In this document: positions 17,717 through 26,637 of the stretch, in pieces | Layout: the number at the start of each line of letters is the position of its first letter | Position numbering within the stretch: the first letter of the stretch is position 1 | DNA from: Paeniglutamicibacter antarcticus_C | Lineage (GTDB): Bacteria > Actinomycetota > Actinomycetes > Actinomycetales > Micrococcaceae | DNA length: 64,000 nucleotides | NCBI RefSeq assembly: GCF_039544305.1 | Contig: NZ_BAABLK010000033.1 | Location: 1-64,000, forward strand | Reading direction: 5' to 3' | The notes under the pieces: model-generated | Told to the model about the DNA's origin: nothing | The model's database searches: none | What the model saw: the letters and a program-made list of their open reading frames with translations, nothing else | Program-made: the position numbers and the translations under genes

Positions 17717-18784
17717 CTACTTGCTGCTGCTCGCGTAGGAGTCGTTGGGGTAGCGAAGGCCCAACTGGTGGCGGATCCCGTCAAAGATGGCCATGGTGGT
17801 CACGGAGTGCTCCCACGGCATGGTGGGGGACTCGTTGAGGCCCTCCTGGATGCACCGGGTCGCTTCGCGGAACTCGTAGGTGTAGTTCTCGCCCACCGGT
17901 TCAAAGACCTCGGTTCGCGCCGGGCCGTTGAGCGGGTGGATGAAGAGCTTGGTCGGGTTGTGCAACGGTGCGTTGGTGCCCAGCCAACCCTTGGTGCAGG
18001 CGATGCGGGCTTCCTTGGTGGGTGAGCTGACCAGGGAAACCATCAGCTGGGCATGGCGCACACCGGTGTAGCCCAGTGTGATGGCGGTCTGGATGTCCAC
18101 GCCGTCGTCATTGAGGTCGCTGGTGGCCTGGACGGAGTTGGGGAAGCCCATGGCGCCGATGGCCCAGGTAAGCGGGTATACGGCCAAATCCAGCAGCGCA
18201 CCGCCTCCGGCCTCCGGATCGTAGAGCCGCCATTTGGGATCGTACGGAGCCACGAACCCCAGGTCCGCCTGGATCCAGGAAGGCGTACCAAGTTCCCCGG
18301 ATTCCAGAATGTCCAGTGCCCGGTTGAACGCCGGGGTGAAGCGAGACCAAACGGCCTCCATCAAGAAGAGGTCTTGCTCCTTGGCCTCGGCCACCAACGT
18401 GCGGGCCTCGCTCGCATTGATGGTCAGGGACTTCTCGCACAACACGTTCTTGCCGGCCTTCAGAGCGGCCATGACAAGCTCGAAATGCTGCCCGTGCGGG
18501 ACAGCAATGTAGACGGCTTCGATCTCCGGCTCGGCAAACATGGCTTCGTAGGAACCATAGGCCCATTCGATGTCATGTTCGTCAGCGAAGGCACGCGCAC
18601 GTTCCTCGCTGCGCGAGGACACGGCGATCACATTTGCATCCTCCAGGGATTGGAGGTCCGCAAGGACCTTTCCGACAACGCGTCCGGTGGAAACAACTCC
18701 CCAGTTCAGCGAACGGCCGGTGGCCCTGATCGGTGAGGGTGCTGAGGGATGTGCGGCAGGTGGTGCTTGGATGTAACGAGTCAT
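17717..18784 (-). CDS. Gfo/Idh/MocA-family oxidoreductase
   Basis: This is a 355-aa NAD(P)-dependent dehydrogenase. The N-terminal Rossmann domain has LNWGVVSTGRVVGKV (about 26-40), YIAVPHGQHFE and the catalytic-lysine motif in the form EKSLTINASEA instead of the usual EKP. The C-terminal beta-sheet domain contains GGGALLDLAVYPL (the GG-L-D-G-H-like segment). Family members oxidise sugars, inositols or dihydrodiols; the substrate is not evident. The first ~25 residues are Pro/Ala-rich and may be an extended start. AGGGAG lies 10 nt before ATG 18784. No sugar-transport genes are adjacent. Confidence 0.88.
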   Translation of the reverse strand: MTRYIQAPPAAHPSAPSPIRATGRSLNWGVVSTGRVVGKVLADLQSLEDANVIAVSSRSEERARAFADEHDIEWAYGSYEAMFAEPEIEAVYIAVPHGQHFELVMAALKAGKNVLCEKSLTINASEARTLVAEAKEQDLFLMEAVWSRFTPAFNRALDILESGELGTPSWIQADLGFVAPYDPKWRLYDPEAGGGALLDLAVYPLTWAIGAMGFPNSVQATSDLNDDGVDIQTAITLGYTGVRHAQLMVSLVSSPTKEARIACTKGWLGTNAPLHNPTKLFIHPLNGPARTEVFEPVGENYTYEFREATRCIQEGLNESPTMPWEHSVTTMAIFDGIRHQLGLRYPNDSYASSSK

Positions 18785-18822
18785 CGCGTATGTGCTCCCT
18801 TGTGCAGTGGCTTGTGCTGGAC

Positions 18823-19347
18823 CTACAGTGCGCTGTTCGCCTCGCGGTGCTTGGCGGCCAGCACGAGATAGTGGGCGGCATTGACCTTCAGTGCTTCTAC
18901 TTCCTCGTCGCTGAGTTCGCGGCGCACCTTGGCGGGGACCCCGGCAACCATGGAACGCGGCGGGACCTGGGTGCCCTCGAGCACCAGGGCGCCGGCGGCA
19001 ACCAAGGAATTCTCGCCGATGACGGCACCGTTCATGATGGTTGCGCTCATGCCGATCAGGCAGTCGTCGCCAACGGTGGCCCCGTGGACCACTGCCGAGT
19101 GGCCGACCGAGACGCGCTCGCCGATGGTGCAGGGGAAGCCTGTGTCGGCGTGCAGCACCACGTTGTCCTGGAGGTTGGTTCCTTCCTTGACGGTGATGGT
19201 GTCCGAGTCCCCTCGGGCCGAGACACCGTAGAAGGCGCTGGTGTTTGCGCCTAGGGTGACGTTCCCGGAGAGTGTCGCCGTGGGTGCCACGAAAGCAGTC
19301 GGATCAACGGACGGGCTAACTGAATCAATGGTGATGATGTGGGCCAT
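18823..19347 (-). CDS. Gamma-carbonic anhydrase family protein
   Basis: This 174-aa left-handed beta-helix protein has hexapeptide repeats. It contains NLQDNVVLHADTG, GHSAVVHGATVGDDCLIGM, NGAVIGENSLVAAGA and the end PPRSMVAGVPAKVRREL, the pattern of the YrdA/PaaY/gamma-CA-like family. Three metal-ligand histidines are present (LHAD, GHSA, VVHG). Many members bind metal but have weak or unproven carbonic anhydrase activity. ATG 19347 starts the family-like MAHIITID; the frame is open further up but has no support. It is 38 bp from the Gfo/Idh gene on the same strand, so probably co-transcribed. Confidence 0.85.
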   Translation of the reverse strand: MAHIITIDSVSPSVDPTAFVAPTATLSGNVTLGANTSAFYGVSARGDSDTITVKEGTNLQDNVVLHADTGFPCTIGERVSVGHSAVVHGATVGDDCLIGMSATIMNGAVIGENSLVAAGALVLEGTQVPPRSMVAGVPAKVRRELSDEEVEALKVNAAHYLVLAAKHREANSAL

Positions 19348-19450
19348 GCCACCCACTCTAGTCGGTGACCTGCTTTGACTTCGGACCCAAGGACACACGA
19401 TGGCAAGGTGAGGCTCTCCACAGTGGAAAAGAACCCCCGGAGGGCAGAAG

Positions 19451-21364
19451 ATGGAGGCACACGCGAAGTGTTCGCACGCTGGAAGGCAGGGGCAAGTGAG
19501 TTTGTTGAGGCGCTATCCGGTGGTGGCAGCAACCCTCATGGTGTTGCTCGGTACCTTGGTGATGATGTGGGTGGGGCTGGGGGAGCAAGCCCGCTGGGTC
19601 GCCAGCGTTTTTGCCTTTGTCGTTGCGCTGCAGCTGGGGTGGGGAATGGCCAAGGACATTGCCAAGGGTCACTGGGGCATCGACATCCTGGCCTTCACCG
19701 CGATCTTGGCAACGGTGTTCGTAGGGGAGTACGTTGCCGCACTGATCATTTGCCTGATGGTTTCAGGTGGGGAGGCGCTGGAGGACTACGCCCAGGTCCG
19801 GGCCACCAAGTCGCTTTCCGAACTGCTCGAACGGGTCCCGACCCGTGCGCACCTGGTAGATGGGGCGGGAAACCTCATCGAGGTTAAGGTGGTGGACCTG
19901 GTCCCCGGGAACGTGGTGATGGTGCGCCCCGGTGAGATCCTGCCGGTGGACGGGGTGCTGCTCGATGCCGAGGCCGCCTTTGACGAATCGTCCATGACCG
20001 GCGAATCCCTGCCGGTGCACAAGGTTGCCGGGGAACAGCTGATGTCGGGCGCGGTCAACGGGACCCATGCCATCGAACTGCGGGCCAACGCCACCGCCGC
20101 GGATTCGCAGTATTCGCGCATCGTGGAGCTCGTCAGGGAAGCCGCAGCCTCCAGAGCCCCGGTCGTGCGTCTTGCCGATAGGTACGCGGTTCCGTTCACA
20201 TTGTTGGCATATGCCATTGCCGGTGCGGCTTGGTGGGCCAGCGGGGACCCCGTCAGGTTTGCCGAGGTGCTGGTGGTCGCGACCCCCTGTCCGTTGCTGA
20301 TCGCCGCTCCTGTCGCGTTCATGGGGGGCATGAGCCGTGCTGCCAAGGCTGGTGTCATCGTCAAGGACGGCGGAACACTCGAGAAGCTGGCTGCGGTGAA
20401 GTCGGTAGCCTTTGACAAGACCGGAACCCTGACTCGGGGGACCCCGGTGCTACGGGCAATCAAGCCCGTGGACGGGTTGTCGGAGGACGATCTGCTTCGG
20501 ATGGTCGCTTCGGCGGAACAGTATTCCTCCCACGTATTGGCCGCCTCCATCGTGGCGGCCGCACGCGAACGCTCACTTAGAATCCCGCAGGCACACGATG
20601 CCAGCGAGGAGGCGACCAACGGCGTGAGCGCATTGGTGGAAGGACACCGGGTGCTGGTGGGCAAGCCTTCCTGGGTGGCGTCCCTCGTTCCGAAGGTAGT
20701 GCGCTATCCTCTGGCTCCTGGTGAATCCTCCGTGTATGTGGCCATCGACGGACGCTTTGCCGGAGTGGTGGTGCTGGCCGATGAGCTTCGTCTCGATGCG
20801 ATGCAGACGGTGGAGGAACTGCGTTCCATGGGCATAGTTGAGATGTTGGTCCTGACCGGCGACCAGCGGGCCACGGCCGAGCACGTCGCCGCGGAGGTCG
20901 GGCTGGACAGGGTGGAAGCGGAATGCCTTCCCCAGGACAAGGTCACCTTTGTGCAGGGCATGGCCCACCGACCGGTGATGATGGTCGGCGACGGGGTCAA
21001 TGACGCCCCGGTGCTGGCCGCGGCGGATGTCGGAATCGCGATGGGGGCCCGTGGCTCCACGGCGGCCTCGCAAAGCGCCGACGTGGTCATCATGACCGAG
21101 CACATTTCCCGCGTCGCGCATTCGGTACGGATCGGCAAGGACACCGTACGCATTGCCTTGCAATCCATCTGGCTGGGAATCATCATTTCCGTGATGCTCA
21201 TGCTCGTGGCTGCAACCGGGGTGCTGCCGGCGATCGCAGGTGCCCTGAGCCAGGAAGTCGTGGACCTGGTCGCCATCCTCAGCGCTCTACGCGCGCTGAA
21301 GGGAACGCGCCAACGGGGTGCCGGGAATGAAGCCGCACCCTTGGAAGCGTCCCTTGTAACCTGA
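19451..21364 (+). CDS. P1B-type (heavy-metal) ATPase with TPC motif and no metal-binding domain
   Basis: This ATP-driven metal exporter is predicted at 637 aa. It carries the phosphatase loop MTGESLPV, the transmembrane metal motif TPCPLLIA (Cys280), the phosphorylated Asp322 in DKTGTLTRG, a degenerate HP-like motif (YSSHVLAASI instead of SEHPLA), and GDGVNDAPVLAAADVG at the hinge. There is no N-terminal HMA domain and no C-terminal hemerythrin domain. TPC in place of CPC points to the less studied P1B-5-like or unclassified group, so the metal is uncertain. ATG 19451 has GGAGGG 7 nt upstream; GTG 19496 is an alternative start. It is divergent from the carbonic anhydrase-like gene. Confidence 0.88.
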   Translation: MEAHAKCSHAGRQGQVSLLRRYPVVAATLMVLLGTLVMMWVGLGEQARWVASVFAFVVALQLGWGMAKDIAKGHWGIDILAFTAILATVFVGEYVAALIICLMVSGGEALEDYAQVRATKSLSELLERVPTRAHLVDGAGNLIEVKVVDLVPGNVVMVRPGEILPVDGVLLDAEAAFDESSMTGESLPVHKVAGEQLMSGAVNGTHAIELRANATAADSQYSRIVELVREAAASRAPVVRLADRYAVPFTLLAYAIAGAAWWASGDPVRFAEVLVVATPCPLLIAAPVAFMGGMSRAAKAGVIVKDGGTLEKLAAVKSVAFDKTGTLTRGTPVLRAIKPVDGLSEDDLLRMVASAEQYSSHVLAASIVAAARERSLRIPQAHDASEEATNGVSALVEGHRVLVGKPSWVASLVPKVVRYPLAPGESSVYVAIDGRFAGVVVLADELRLDAMQTVEELRSMGIVEMLVLTGDQRATAEHVAAEVGLDRVEAECLPQDKVTFVQGMAHRPVMMVGDGVNDAPVLAAADVGIAMGARGSTAASQSADVVIMTEHISRVAHSVRIGKDTVRIALQSIWLGIIISVMLMLVAATGVLPAIAGALSQEVVDLVAILSALRALKGTRQRGAGNEAAPLEASLVT

Positions 21365-21388
21365 TCCAACACGGACGCGGTGAAGGTC

Positions 21389-22237
21389 CTAGGAGAAGAC
21401 CACCGTGCGGTAGCCGTCGAGCATGACCCTACGCTCGGCATGCCAGGCCACGGCGCGTGTAAGCGTGCGCCCCTCGACGTTGCGGCCCATGGACACGAAC
21501 TGACCGGCAGTGCGCGCGTGGTCCACGCGGATGACCTCTTGTTCGATGATCGGGCCCTCGTCGAGGTCGGCGGTCACATAGTGGGCGGTGGCGCCGATCA
21601 GTTTCACCCCGCGGGCATGGGCCTGGTGGTATGGCTTGGCGCCCTTGAAAGAGGGCAGGAAAGAGTGATGGATGTTGATGGCCCGGCCGTTGAGCGCCCG
21701 GCATAGCTCATCGGAGAGAATCTGCATGTAGCGGGCCAGTACGACCAGCTCGATGTCATGTTCCTCGACAAGGGCCAGCAGCTGCGCCTCGGCCTGCTCC
21801 TTGGTCGATGACGACACCGGTAGGTGGATGAACTCGATGCCGTGGAAATCGGCCAGGGGCTTAAGGTCCAGGTGGTTGGAGACGATGACGGGTATCTCGA
21901 TCGGCAACGTCCCTGAATGCCGCGCAAAGAGCAGGTCGTTGAGCGCGTGGCCTTCCTTGGACACCATGATCAAGGTCCGTATCCGGGAGCCGGCTGCTGC
22001 AATCGCGAGGTCCATGGAGAATTCCTCGCTGACCGGGCCCAAGGCGCCACGAACCTCCCCAATTTCCTGCGCGGTCCCAACGGCGACGCGCATGAAGAAA
22101 TTATGGGTCTCCGGGCTTTCGAACTGCCGGGACTCGGTGATGTTGCAACCCGCTTGAAGCAAGGCTCCCGAGACGGCATGGACGATACCAGGACGGTCGG
22201 GACAGGAAATGGACACAATGAATTCGTTGGGGCTCAC
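21389..22237 (-). CDS. purU: Formyltetrahydrofolate deformylase
   Basis: PurU hydrolyses 10-formyl-THF to formate and THF, balancing one-carbon and glycine pools. The 282-aa protein has an N-terminal ACT domain (VSISCPDRPGIVHAVSG, about 8-24) and a formyltransferase-type hydrolase domain with VSNHLDLKPLA, LARYMQILSDEL, INIHHSFLPSFKGAKPYHQA (catalytic Asn/His region) and ATAHYVTADLDEGPIIEQ. It ends 24 bp from the convergent P-type ATPase stop with no clear terminator between them. It is divergent from glyA-folD. Confidence 0.96.
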   Translation of the reverse strand: MSPNEFIVSISCPDRPGIVHAVSGALLQAGCNITESRQFESPETHNFFMRVAVGTAQEIGEVRGALGPVSEEFSMDLAIAAAGSRIRTLIMVSKEGHALNDLLFARHSGTLPIEIPVIVSNHLDLKPLADFHGIEFIHLPVSSSTKEQAEAQLLALVEEHDIELVVLARYMQILSDELCRALNGRAINIHHSFLPSFKGAKPYHQAHARGVKLIGATAHYVTADLDEGPIIEQEVIRVDHARTAGQFVSMGRNVEGRTLTRAVAWHAERRVMLDGYRTVVFS

Positions 22238-22637
22238 GTGGTCACGCTACATGCACACCGGATCAGGGGTGCACCCGGTCCGGGAAATGACGCCGGACCC
22301 CGCCGGGCCGGCGGCGCACGCGCCGGTGGGTCACTGCCACTGTGGCGAGCGGTGCGAATCGCTTCCTTTCGGGCTTCCGGCGCTCGCCGGATGGCGGCAG
22401 GGCCACCGTGGGAAGCGGCTGCACCGGCAGCGATGCCGGGTGGCTCCACCGCGACGTGCGGCAAGAGCCATGTGCAAGATGATTCCTAGGCGGAAGGACA
22501 ACGAGGTGCCCCATGCGGGCAGGCGAGGCCCGTTTCCGGTGGTTTTCGGAAAAGGGTTCCGGTGCATCTGGCGCGGATCCAAGGTTTCGGAGATGTAACA
22601 GTCCTTGCCTTGGCGCTCTTCGGACTAATATTGGATG
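22238..22637. other. purU-glyA divergent intergenic region
   Basis: This region is mostly GC-rich with no supported ORF. Near the glyA end is a promoter: TTGCCT (22605-22610), a 15-nt spacer, and TAATAT (22626-22631). Transcription would start at about 22638, just at the 5' edge of the ZTP riboswitch. Confidence 0.5.
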
Positions 22638-22716
22638 GTGTCGCAACTGGCGTTGGGTGGGATGAACCACCGGGGAGCGGCACACGAGCTAACCACGGAC
22701 CGCGCGCCTGGGTCCG
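22636..22716 (+). promoter_or_regulatory. ZTP (pfl) riboswitch upstream of glyA-folD
   Basis: The conserved pfl pieces occur in order: CAACTGGCG (22644-22652), the hairpin GGTGG-GATGAA-CCACC (22656-22671) followed at once by GGGGAGC (22672-22678), then a variable hairpin and CGCCTGGG (22705-22712). ZTP riboswitches sense the purine/folate alarmone ZMP/ZTP and usually switch on one-carbon genes such as glyA, folD and purH. Downstream, TTGAAC (22721-22726) can pair with GTTCAA (22773-22778), which overlaps the GGAG ribosome binding site. That suggests control of translation. Confidence 0.85.
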
Positions 22717-22783
22717 GGGGTTGAACGATTCGCAATGTGAACCTGCCCGAAGACCAACCCTCACCCACTGGAGTTCAAAAACC

Positions 22784-24070
22784 ATGAGCCAGAAGCCCGT
22801 GACCAACCAATCCCTTGCCGAGCTCGACCCGGAAATCGCAGAGGTCCTGAAGCTTGAACTGGGCCGCCAACGCGACACCCTAGAAATGATCGCCTCGGAG
22901 AACTTCGCACCCCGCGCGGTCCTCGAGGCCCAGGGCTCGGTGCTGACGAACAAATACGCCGAAGGCTACCCGGGCCGGCGCTACTACGGCGGATGCGAAC
23001 ACGTCGACGTGGCAGAGAAGCTGGCCATCGAGCGCGTCAAGTCGCTCTTTGGCGCCAAGTTCGCCAATGTCCAGCCGCACTCGGGTGCGTCGGCCAACGC
23101 GGCTGCACTTTCGGCAATGATCACCCCCGGCCAGAAGATCATGGGCCTGTCCTTGGCGCACGGCGGGCACTTAACCCACGGCATGAAGCTGAACTTCTCC
23201 GGAAAGCTCTATCAGGTTGCCGCATATGAGGTCGAGCCTGACACCTTCTGCGTGGACATGGACAAGCTCCGTACCCAAGCGATCGCCGAAAGGCCGGACG
23301 TGATCATCGCAGGATGGTCGGCCTACCCGCGCCAACTCGACTTTGCCGCCTTCCGCGCCATCGCCGACGAGGTCGGAGCCAAGCTCTGGGTCGACATGGC
23401 ACACTTCGCCGGATTGGTTGCCGCTGGCTTTCACCCGAACCCGGTCCCGTTTGCCGACGTGGTCACCTCCACGGTGCACAAGACCCTCGCAGGACCGCGC
23501 TCGGGACTGATCCTTTGCAACGATCCGGAGCTGGCCAAGAAGATCAACTCCAACGTCTTCCCCGGCCACCAGGGAGGACCCTTGATGCACGCGGTAGCAG
23601 GCAAAGCCGTGGCGTTCAAGATCGCGGCTTCCGAGGAATTCGCACAGCGCCAGAAACTGACCCTCGATGGCGCTAGGCTCCTGGCGGAGCGCCTCACCGC
23701 CGATGACGTCACGGGTGCCGGGATCTCGGTGCTGACCGGCGGAACCGACGTTCACCTGGTTCTGGTCGACCTGCGCAACTCTGAGCTGGATGGAAAGCAA
23801 GCCGAAGACCTGCTGCACGAAATCGGCATCACGGTGAACCGCAATTCGGTGCCTTTCGATCCCCGCCCGCCGATGACCACCTCGGGATTGCGTATTGGCA
23901 CCCCCGCGCTGGCGACCCGCGGTTTCGACATCGACGCCTTCACGGAGGTTGCCGACATCATCGGTGCTGCATTGCGCGACGGCAAGGATGCAGACAAAGC
24001 CGCCCTTTCCCGACGCGTGAGCACCCTGGCAAAGGCCTTCCCGCTCTACGAAGGTCTCGAAGACTGGTAA
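22784..24070 (+). CDS. glyA: Serine hydroxymethyltransferase
   Basis: GlyA converts serine and THF to glycine and 5,10-methylene-THF with PLP. The 428-aa protein shows RQRDTLEMIASENF, TNKYAEGYPGRRYYGGCEHVD, VQPHSGASAN, GHLTHG, DMAHFAGLVAAG and the PLP lysine Lys233 in VHKTLAGPRSG. The ATG at 22784 gives the normal N-terminus; GGAG lies 10 nt upstream within the region controlled by the ZTP riboswitch. folD follows 57 bp later, so the two form a one-carbon operon. Confidence 0.97.
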   Translation: MSQKPVTNQSLAELDPEIAEVLKLELGRQRDTLEMIASENFAPRAVLEAQGSVLTNKYAEGYPGRRYYGGCEHVDVAEKLAIERVKSLFGAKFANVQPHSGASANAAALSAMITPGQKIMGLSLAHGGHLTHGMKLNFSGKLYQVAAYEVEPDTFCVDMDKLRTQAIAERPDVIIAGWSAYPRQLDFAAFRAIADEVGAKLWVDMAHFAGLVAAGFHPNPVPFADVVTSTVHKTLAGPRSGLILCNDPELAKKINSNVFPGHQGGPLMHAVAGKAVAFKIAASEEFAQRQKLTLDGARLLAERLTADDVTGAGISVLTGGTDVHLVLVDLRNSELDGKQAEDLLHEIGITVNRNSVPFDPRPPMTTSGLRIGTPALATRGFDIDAFTEVADIIGAALRDGKDADKAALSRRVSTLAKAFPLYEGLEDW

Positions 24071-24127
24071 ACGGTCACCAACGCAGCACGAGCACGCAAA
24101 CATTTTCCTGAACGGAGTACCATCAAC

Positions 24128-25009
24128 ATGACTGCACAGATTCTTGACGGCAAGGCAACAGCGAAGGCCATCAAGGCCGAATTGACCGAACGCGTCGCGG
24201 CATTGGCCGATCGCGGCATCATCCCCGGCCTCGGCACCATCTTGGTCGGTTCCGATCCGGGATCGACCTGGTACGTAGGCGGCAAGCACAAGGATTGCGC
24301 CGAGGTAGGCATAAAGTCGATCCGCGTGGACCTCCCCGAGGACACCACTCAGGACGAACTGCTTGCAAAAGTGCGCGAGCTCAACGAAAATCCGGAATGC
24401 ACCGGCTACATCGTTCAGCTGCCGTTGCCCAAACACATTGACCAGGACGTGGTCCTCGAAGCGATGGACCCGGAGAAGGACGCCGATGGCCTGCATCCGA
24501 TGAACCTGGGCCGCTTGGTCGCCAACGTCAACCGGCCCATGGCTACGCCGCTTCCCTGCACACCCAAGGGCTGCGTTGAGCTGCTGTCACGCTACGGCAT
24601 CGAGCTCACCGGCAAAAACGTGTTGGTCGTTGGCCGAGGGGTGACTATCGGGCGGCCCATCGGCCTGCTGCTGACCCGGCGCGACGTCAACGCCACCGTC
24701 ACCCTGGCCCACACCGGAACCACCGATCTGGCCAAACACTTAGCCGAGGCGGACGTTGTTGTTGCTGCCGCCGGCCAGCCGCACATGATCAAGGCCAAGG
24801 ACCTCAAGCCAGGGGCCATCGTGCTTGATGTGGGTGTCTCGCGCGTAGACGATGAAAACGGCAAGGCGTTTGTTACCGGCGATGTGGAGCCCGCAGCTTC
24901 CGAGGTCGCATCCTGGATCTCTCCGAACCCGGGTGGCGTAGGTCCAATGACGCGAGCGATGTTATTGGTAAATGTCGTCGAATCTGCGGAGCGGGCTGCC
25001 GGGATCTAG
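24128..25009 (+). CDS. folD: Bifunctional methylene-THF dehydrogenase/methenyl-THF cyclohydrolase
   Basis: FolD converts 5,10-methylene-THF to 10-formyl-THF in two steps, using NADP+. The 293-aa protein has YVGGKHKDC (the catalytic Lys region, YVxxK), YIVQLPLPKHID, PEKDADGLHPMNLGRL, ATPLPCTPKGC and the nucleotide-binding VVGRGVTIGRPIG. It supplies 10-formyl-THF to PurH and the substrate for PurU. ACGGAGT precedes the ATG by about 10 nt. It is probably co-transcribed with glyA under the ZTP riboswitch. Confidence 0.97.
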   Translation: MTAQILDGKATAKAIKAELTERVAALADRGIIPGLGTILVGSDPGSTWYVGGKHKDCAEVGIKSIRVDLPEDTTQDELLAKVRELNENPECTGYIVQLPLPKHIDQDVVLEAMDPEKDADGLHPMNLGRLVANVNRPMATPLPCTPKGCVELLSRYGIELTGKNVLVVGRGVTIGRPIGLLLTRRDVNATVTLAHTGTTDLAKHLAEADVVVAAAGQPHMIKAKDLKPGAIVLDVGVSRVDDENGKAFVTGDVEPAASEVASWISPNPGGVGPMTRAMLLVNVVESAERAAGI

Positions 25010-25423
25010 TTTCTTGCGGGAAACAGACTGTGAATCATGGCCTCGCTTCGGCGTACGATTTCTTTTTGGTGCCGGGGAGAAGTCACGAATCGTTCGCCAA
25101 GAGCCTTTTCGGGCGATCCGGGCCCCCGCAACCGGTATGTGGACGACCCTCGTAAACCGGTAGTGACGTAAGCCATATATTCCAGTAACGCCATATGTCG
25201 CTTCGTATCTCATCGGTGTAATTCCCCGAAAATACGCGGGTTTTCGGGGAATCCGTCGCGTTTGTGCAGAGCCCATGCCGAAAACTGAATCGGTTAATTG
25301 GTCTCTTCCTGCAACGATCAGGTGCTACACATGCGTAGCGCGTAGGATTACTCAATACAGGAACCGAGACTTTCAGTTCTTTCGACTGAATTTGTCGCCC
25401 TACTCGCTATACGGGAGTGACCC
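25010..25423. other. folD-desaturase intergenic region with a 12-bp hairpin
   Basis: This is a 414-bp, AT-richer gap. ATTCCCCGAAAA (25221-25232) and its exact complement (25241-25252) form a hairpin with an 8-nt loop, possibly the folD terminator. No ORF is supported. The desaturase promoter probably lies in the AT-rich last 100 bp, but no clear -35/-10 pair can be chosen. Confidence 0.45.
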
Positions 25424-26536
25424 TTGAACAGTACGAGTTCCACCCTTTCTGACCCGGCACCGAAGCAACGCGTAGCGCGTGGTTCCGCCGGAGCCAACAA
25501 TTACCGCCACTTGAAGATCCGTGTCCGAGATGCCGGACTTCTGGGACGCCGCAAGGGTCATTATCTTGTGATCTCGAGCGTGCTTATCCTCTTGCTTGGC
25601 GGAGCCGTCACCGGTTTCGTGCTCTTGGGGCATAGCTGGTTCCAACTTCTTATTGCCGCCGCCATAGGCATAATTCTGACCCAGTTTGCGTTCCTCACCC
25701 ATGAGGCCTCGCACCGTCAAATCCTGACCTCGGGCCCGGCCAACGACAGGATCGGTCGTTTCCTGGCCAACATCGTTGTCGGCATCAGCTACCAGTGGTG
25801 GATGAACAAGCACAACAAGCACCACGCCATGCCTAACACCATCGGCAAAGATCCGGATATCGAGTGGGACACCATCTCGTTCCAAACCGAGGACGCCCAA
25901 AAGCAAAAGGGTTTCCTGAAATGGATCACCGAGCGCCAAGGCTACTTGTTCTTCCCGTTGCTGACCCTGGAAGGTTTCAACCTTCACATGCAGTCGATCA
26001 AGTACTTGTTCACCGGCGAACGGGTCAAGAATCGCCGTCGCGAAATCATCACCATCTCCATTAGGTTGGCCGTTTACGTGGCAGCCATCTACATCTTCCT
26101 GCCCATCGGTATCGCTTCGGCGTTCATCGGTGTGCAGCTGGCAGTGTTCGGTGTCTACATGGGGGCGTCCTTTGCGCCGAACCACAAGGGCATGCCGATG
26201 ATCCCCAAGGAGTCGCGCATCGACTTCTTCTCGCGGCAGGTATTGACTAGCCGCAACGTCATGGCGCGCTCCAAGTGGGGCAACAGCGTACTGTCCCACG
26301 TCTTCGGTGGATTGAACTACCAGGTCGAGCACCACCTCTTCCCCTCGATGCCCAGGGCCAACCTCGCCAGCGTCGCCGAGATCGTTCGCGAATACTGCCA
26401 TGAACTCAAGGTTCCCTATACCGTCGCCACGGTGACCCAGTCCTATGGTCAGGTCGTCACCTACCTGAACAAGGTAGGGCTTTCGGCCCGCGACCCATTT
26501 GACTGCCCCATGGTCAGCGAGTTCCGACCCTACTAA
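25424..26536 (+). CDS. Membrane fatty acid desaturase
   Basis: This is a 370-aa integral membrane di-iron desaturase. The three histidine boxes are present: HEASH (about 100-104), HNKHH (about 135-139) and QVEHHLFP (about 298-305). The last box has the QxxHH form typical of acyl-lipid front-end type enzymes. Membrane-spanning pairs lie at about residues 48-90 and 205-250. It would introduce a double bond into membrane fatty acids, as in cold adaptation of membranes; the position of the double bond is unknown. The start is TTG at 25424, with GGGAG about 7 nt upstream; no better ATG/GTG gives the N-terminus. Confidence 0.9.
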   Translation: MNSTSSTLSDPAPKQRVARGSAGANNYRHLKIRVRDAGLLGRRKGHYLVISSVLILLLGGAVTGFVLLGHSWFQLLIAAAIGIILTQFAFLTHEASHRQILTSGPANDRIGRFLANIVVGISYQWWMNKHNKHHAMPNTIGKDPDIEWDTISFQTEDAQKQKGFLKWITERQGYLFFPLLTLEGFNLHMQSIKYLFTGERVKNRRREIITISIRLAVYVAAIYIFLPIGIASAFIGVQLAVFGVYMGASFAPNHKGMPMIPKESRIDFFSRQVLTSRNVMARSKWGNSVLSHVFGGLNYQVEHHLFPSMPRANLASVAEIVREYCHELKVPYTVATVTQSYGQVVTYLNKVGLSARDPFDCPMVSEFRPY

Positions 26537-26595
26537 GCTTCAAGGCTCCCGTTTCATAATCCCGAGCAGGGCATGGCGGACAACTACACAACAGA

Positions 26596-26637
26596 CTGCG
26601 CCCGCGAAAGCCGAGAATCCGGTTTCCGCGGGCGCAG
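26596..26637 (+). terminator. Terminator after the desaturase
   Basis: CTGCGCCCGCG (26596-26606) pairs with CGCGGGCGCAG (26627-26637), with AAA/TTT continuing the stem across one bulged C. It lies 59 bp after the stop. Confidence 0.65.

Noticed and set aside
17464..17784. 106-codon minus-strand open frame downstream of the Gfo/Idh gene
   Set aside because: It overlaps the real gene end and the terminator, has no ribosome binding site and no recognisable domain.
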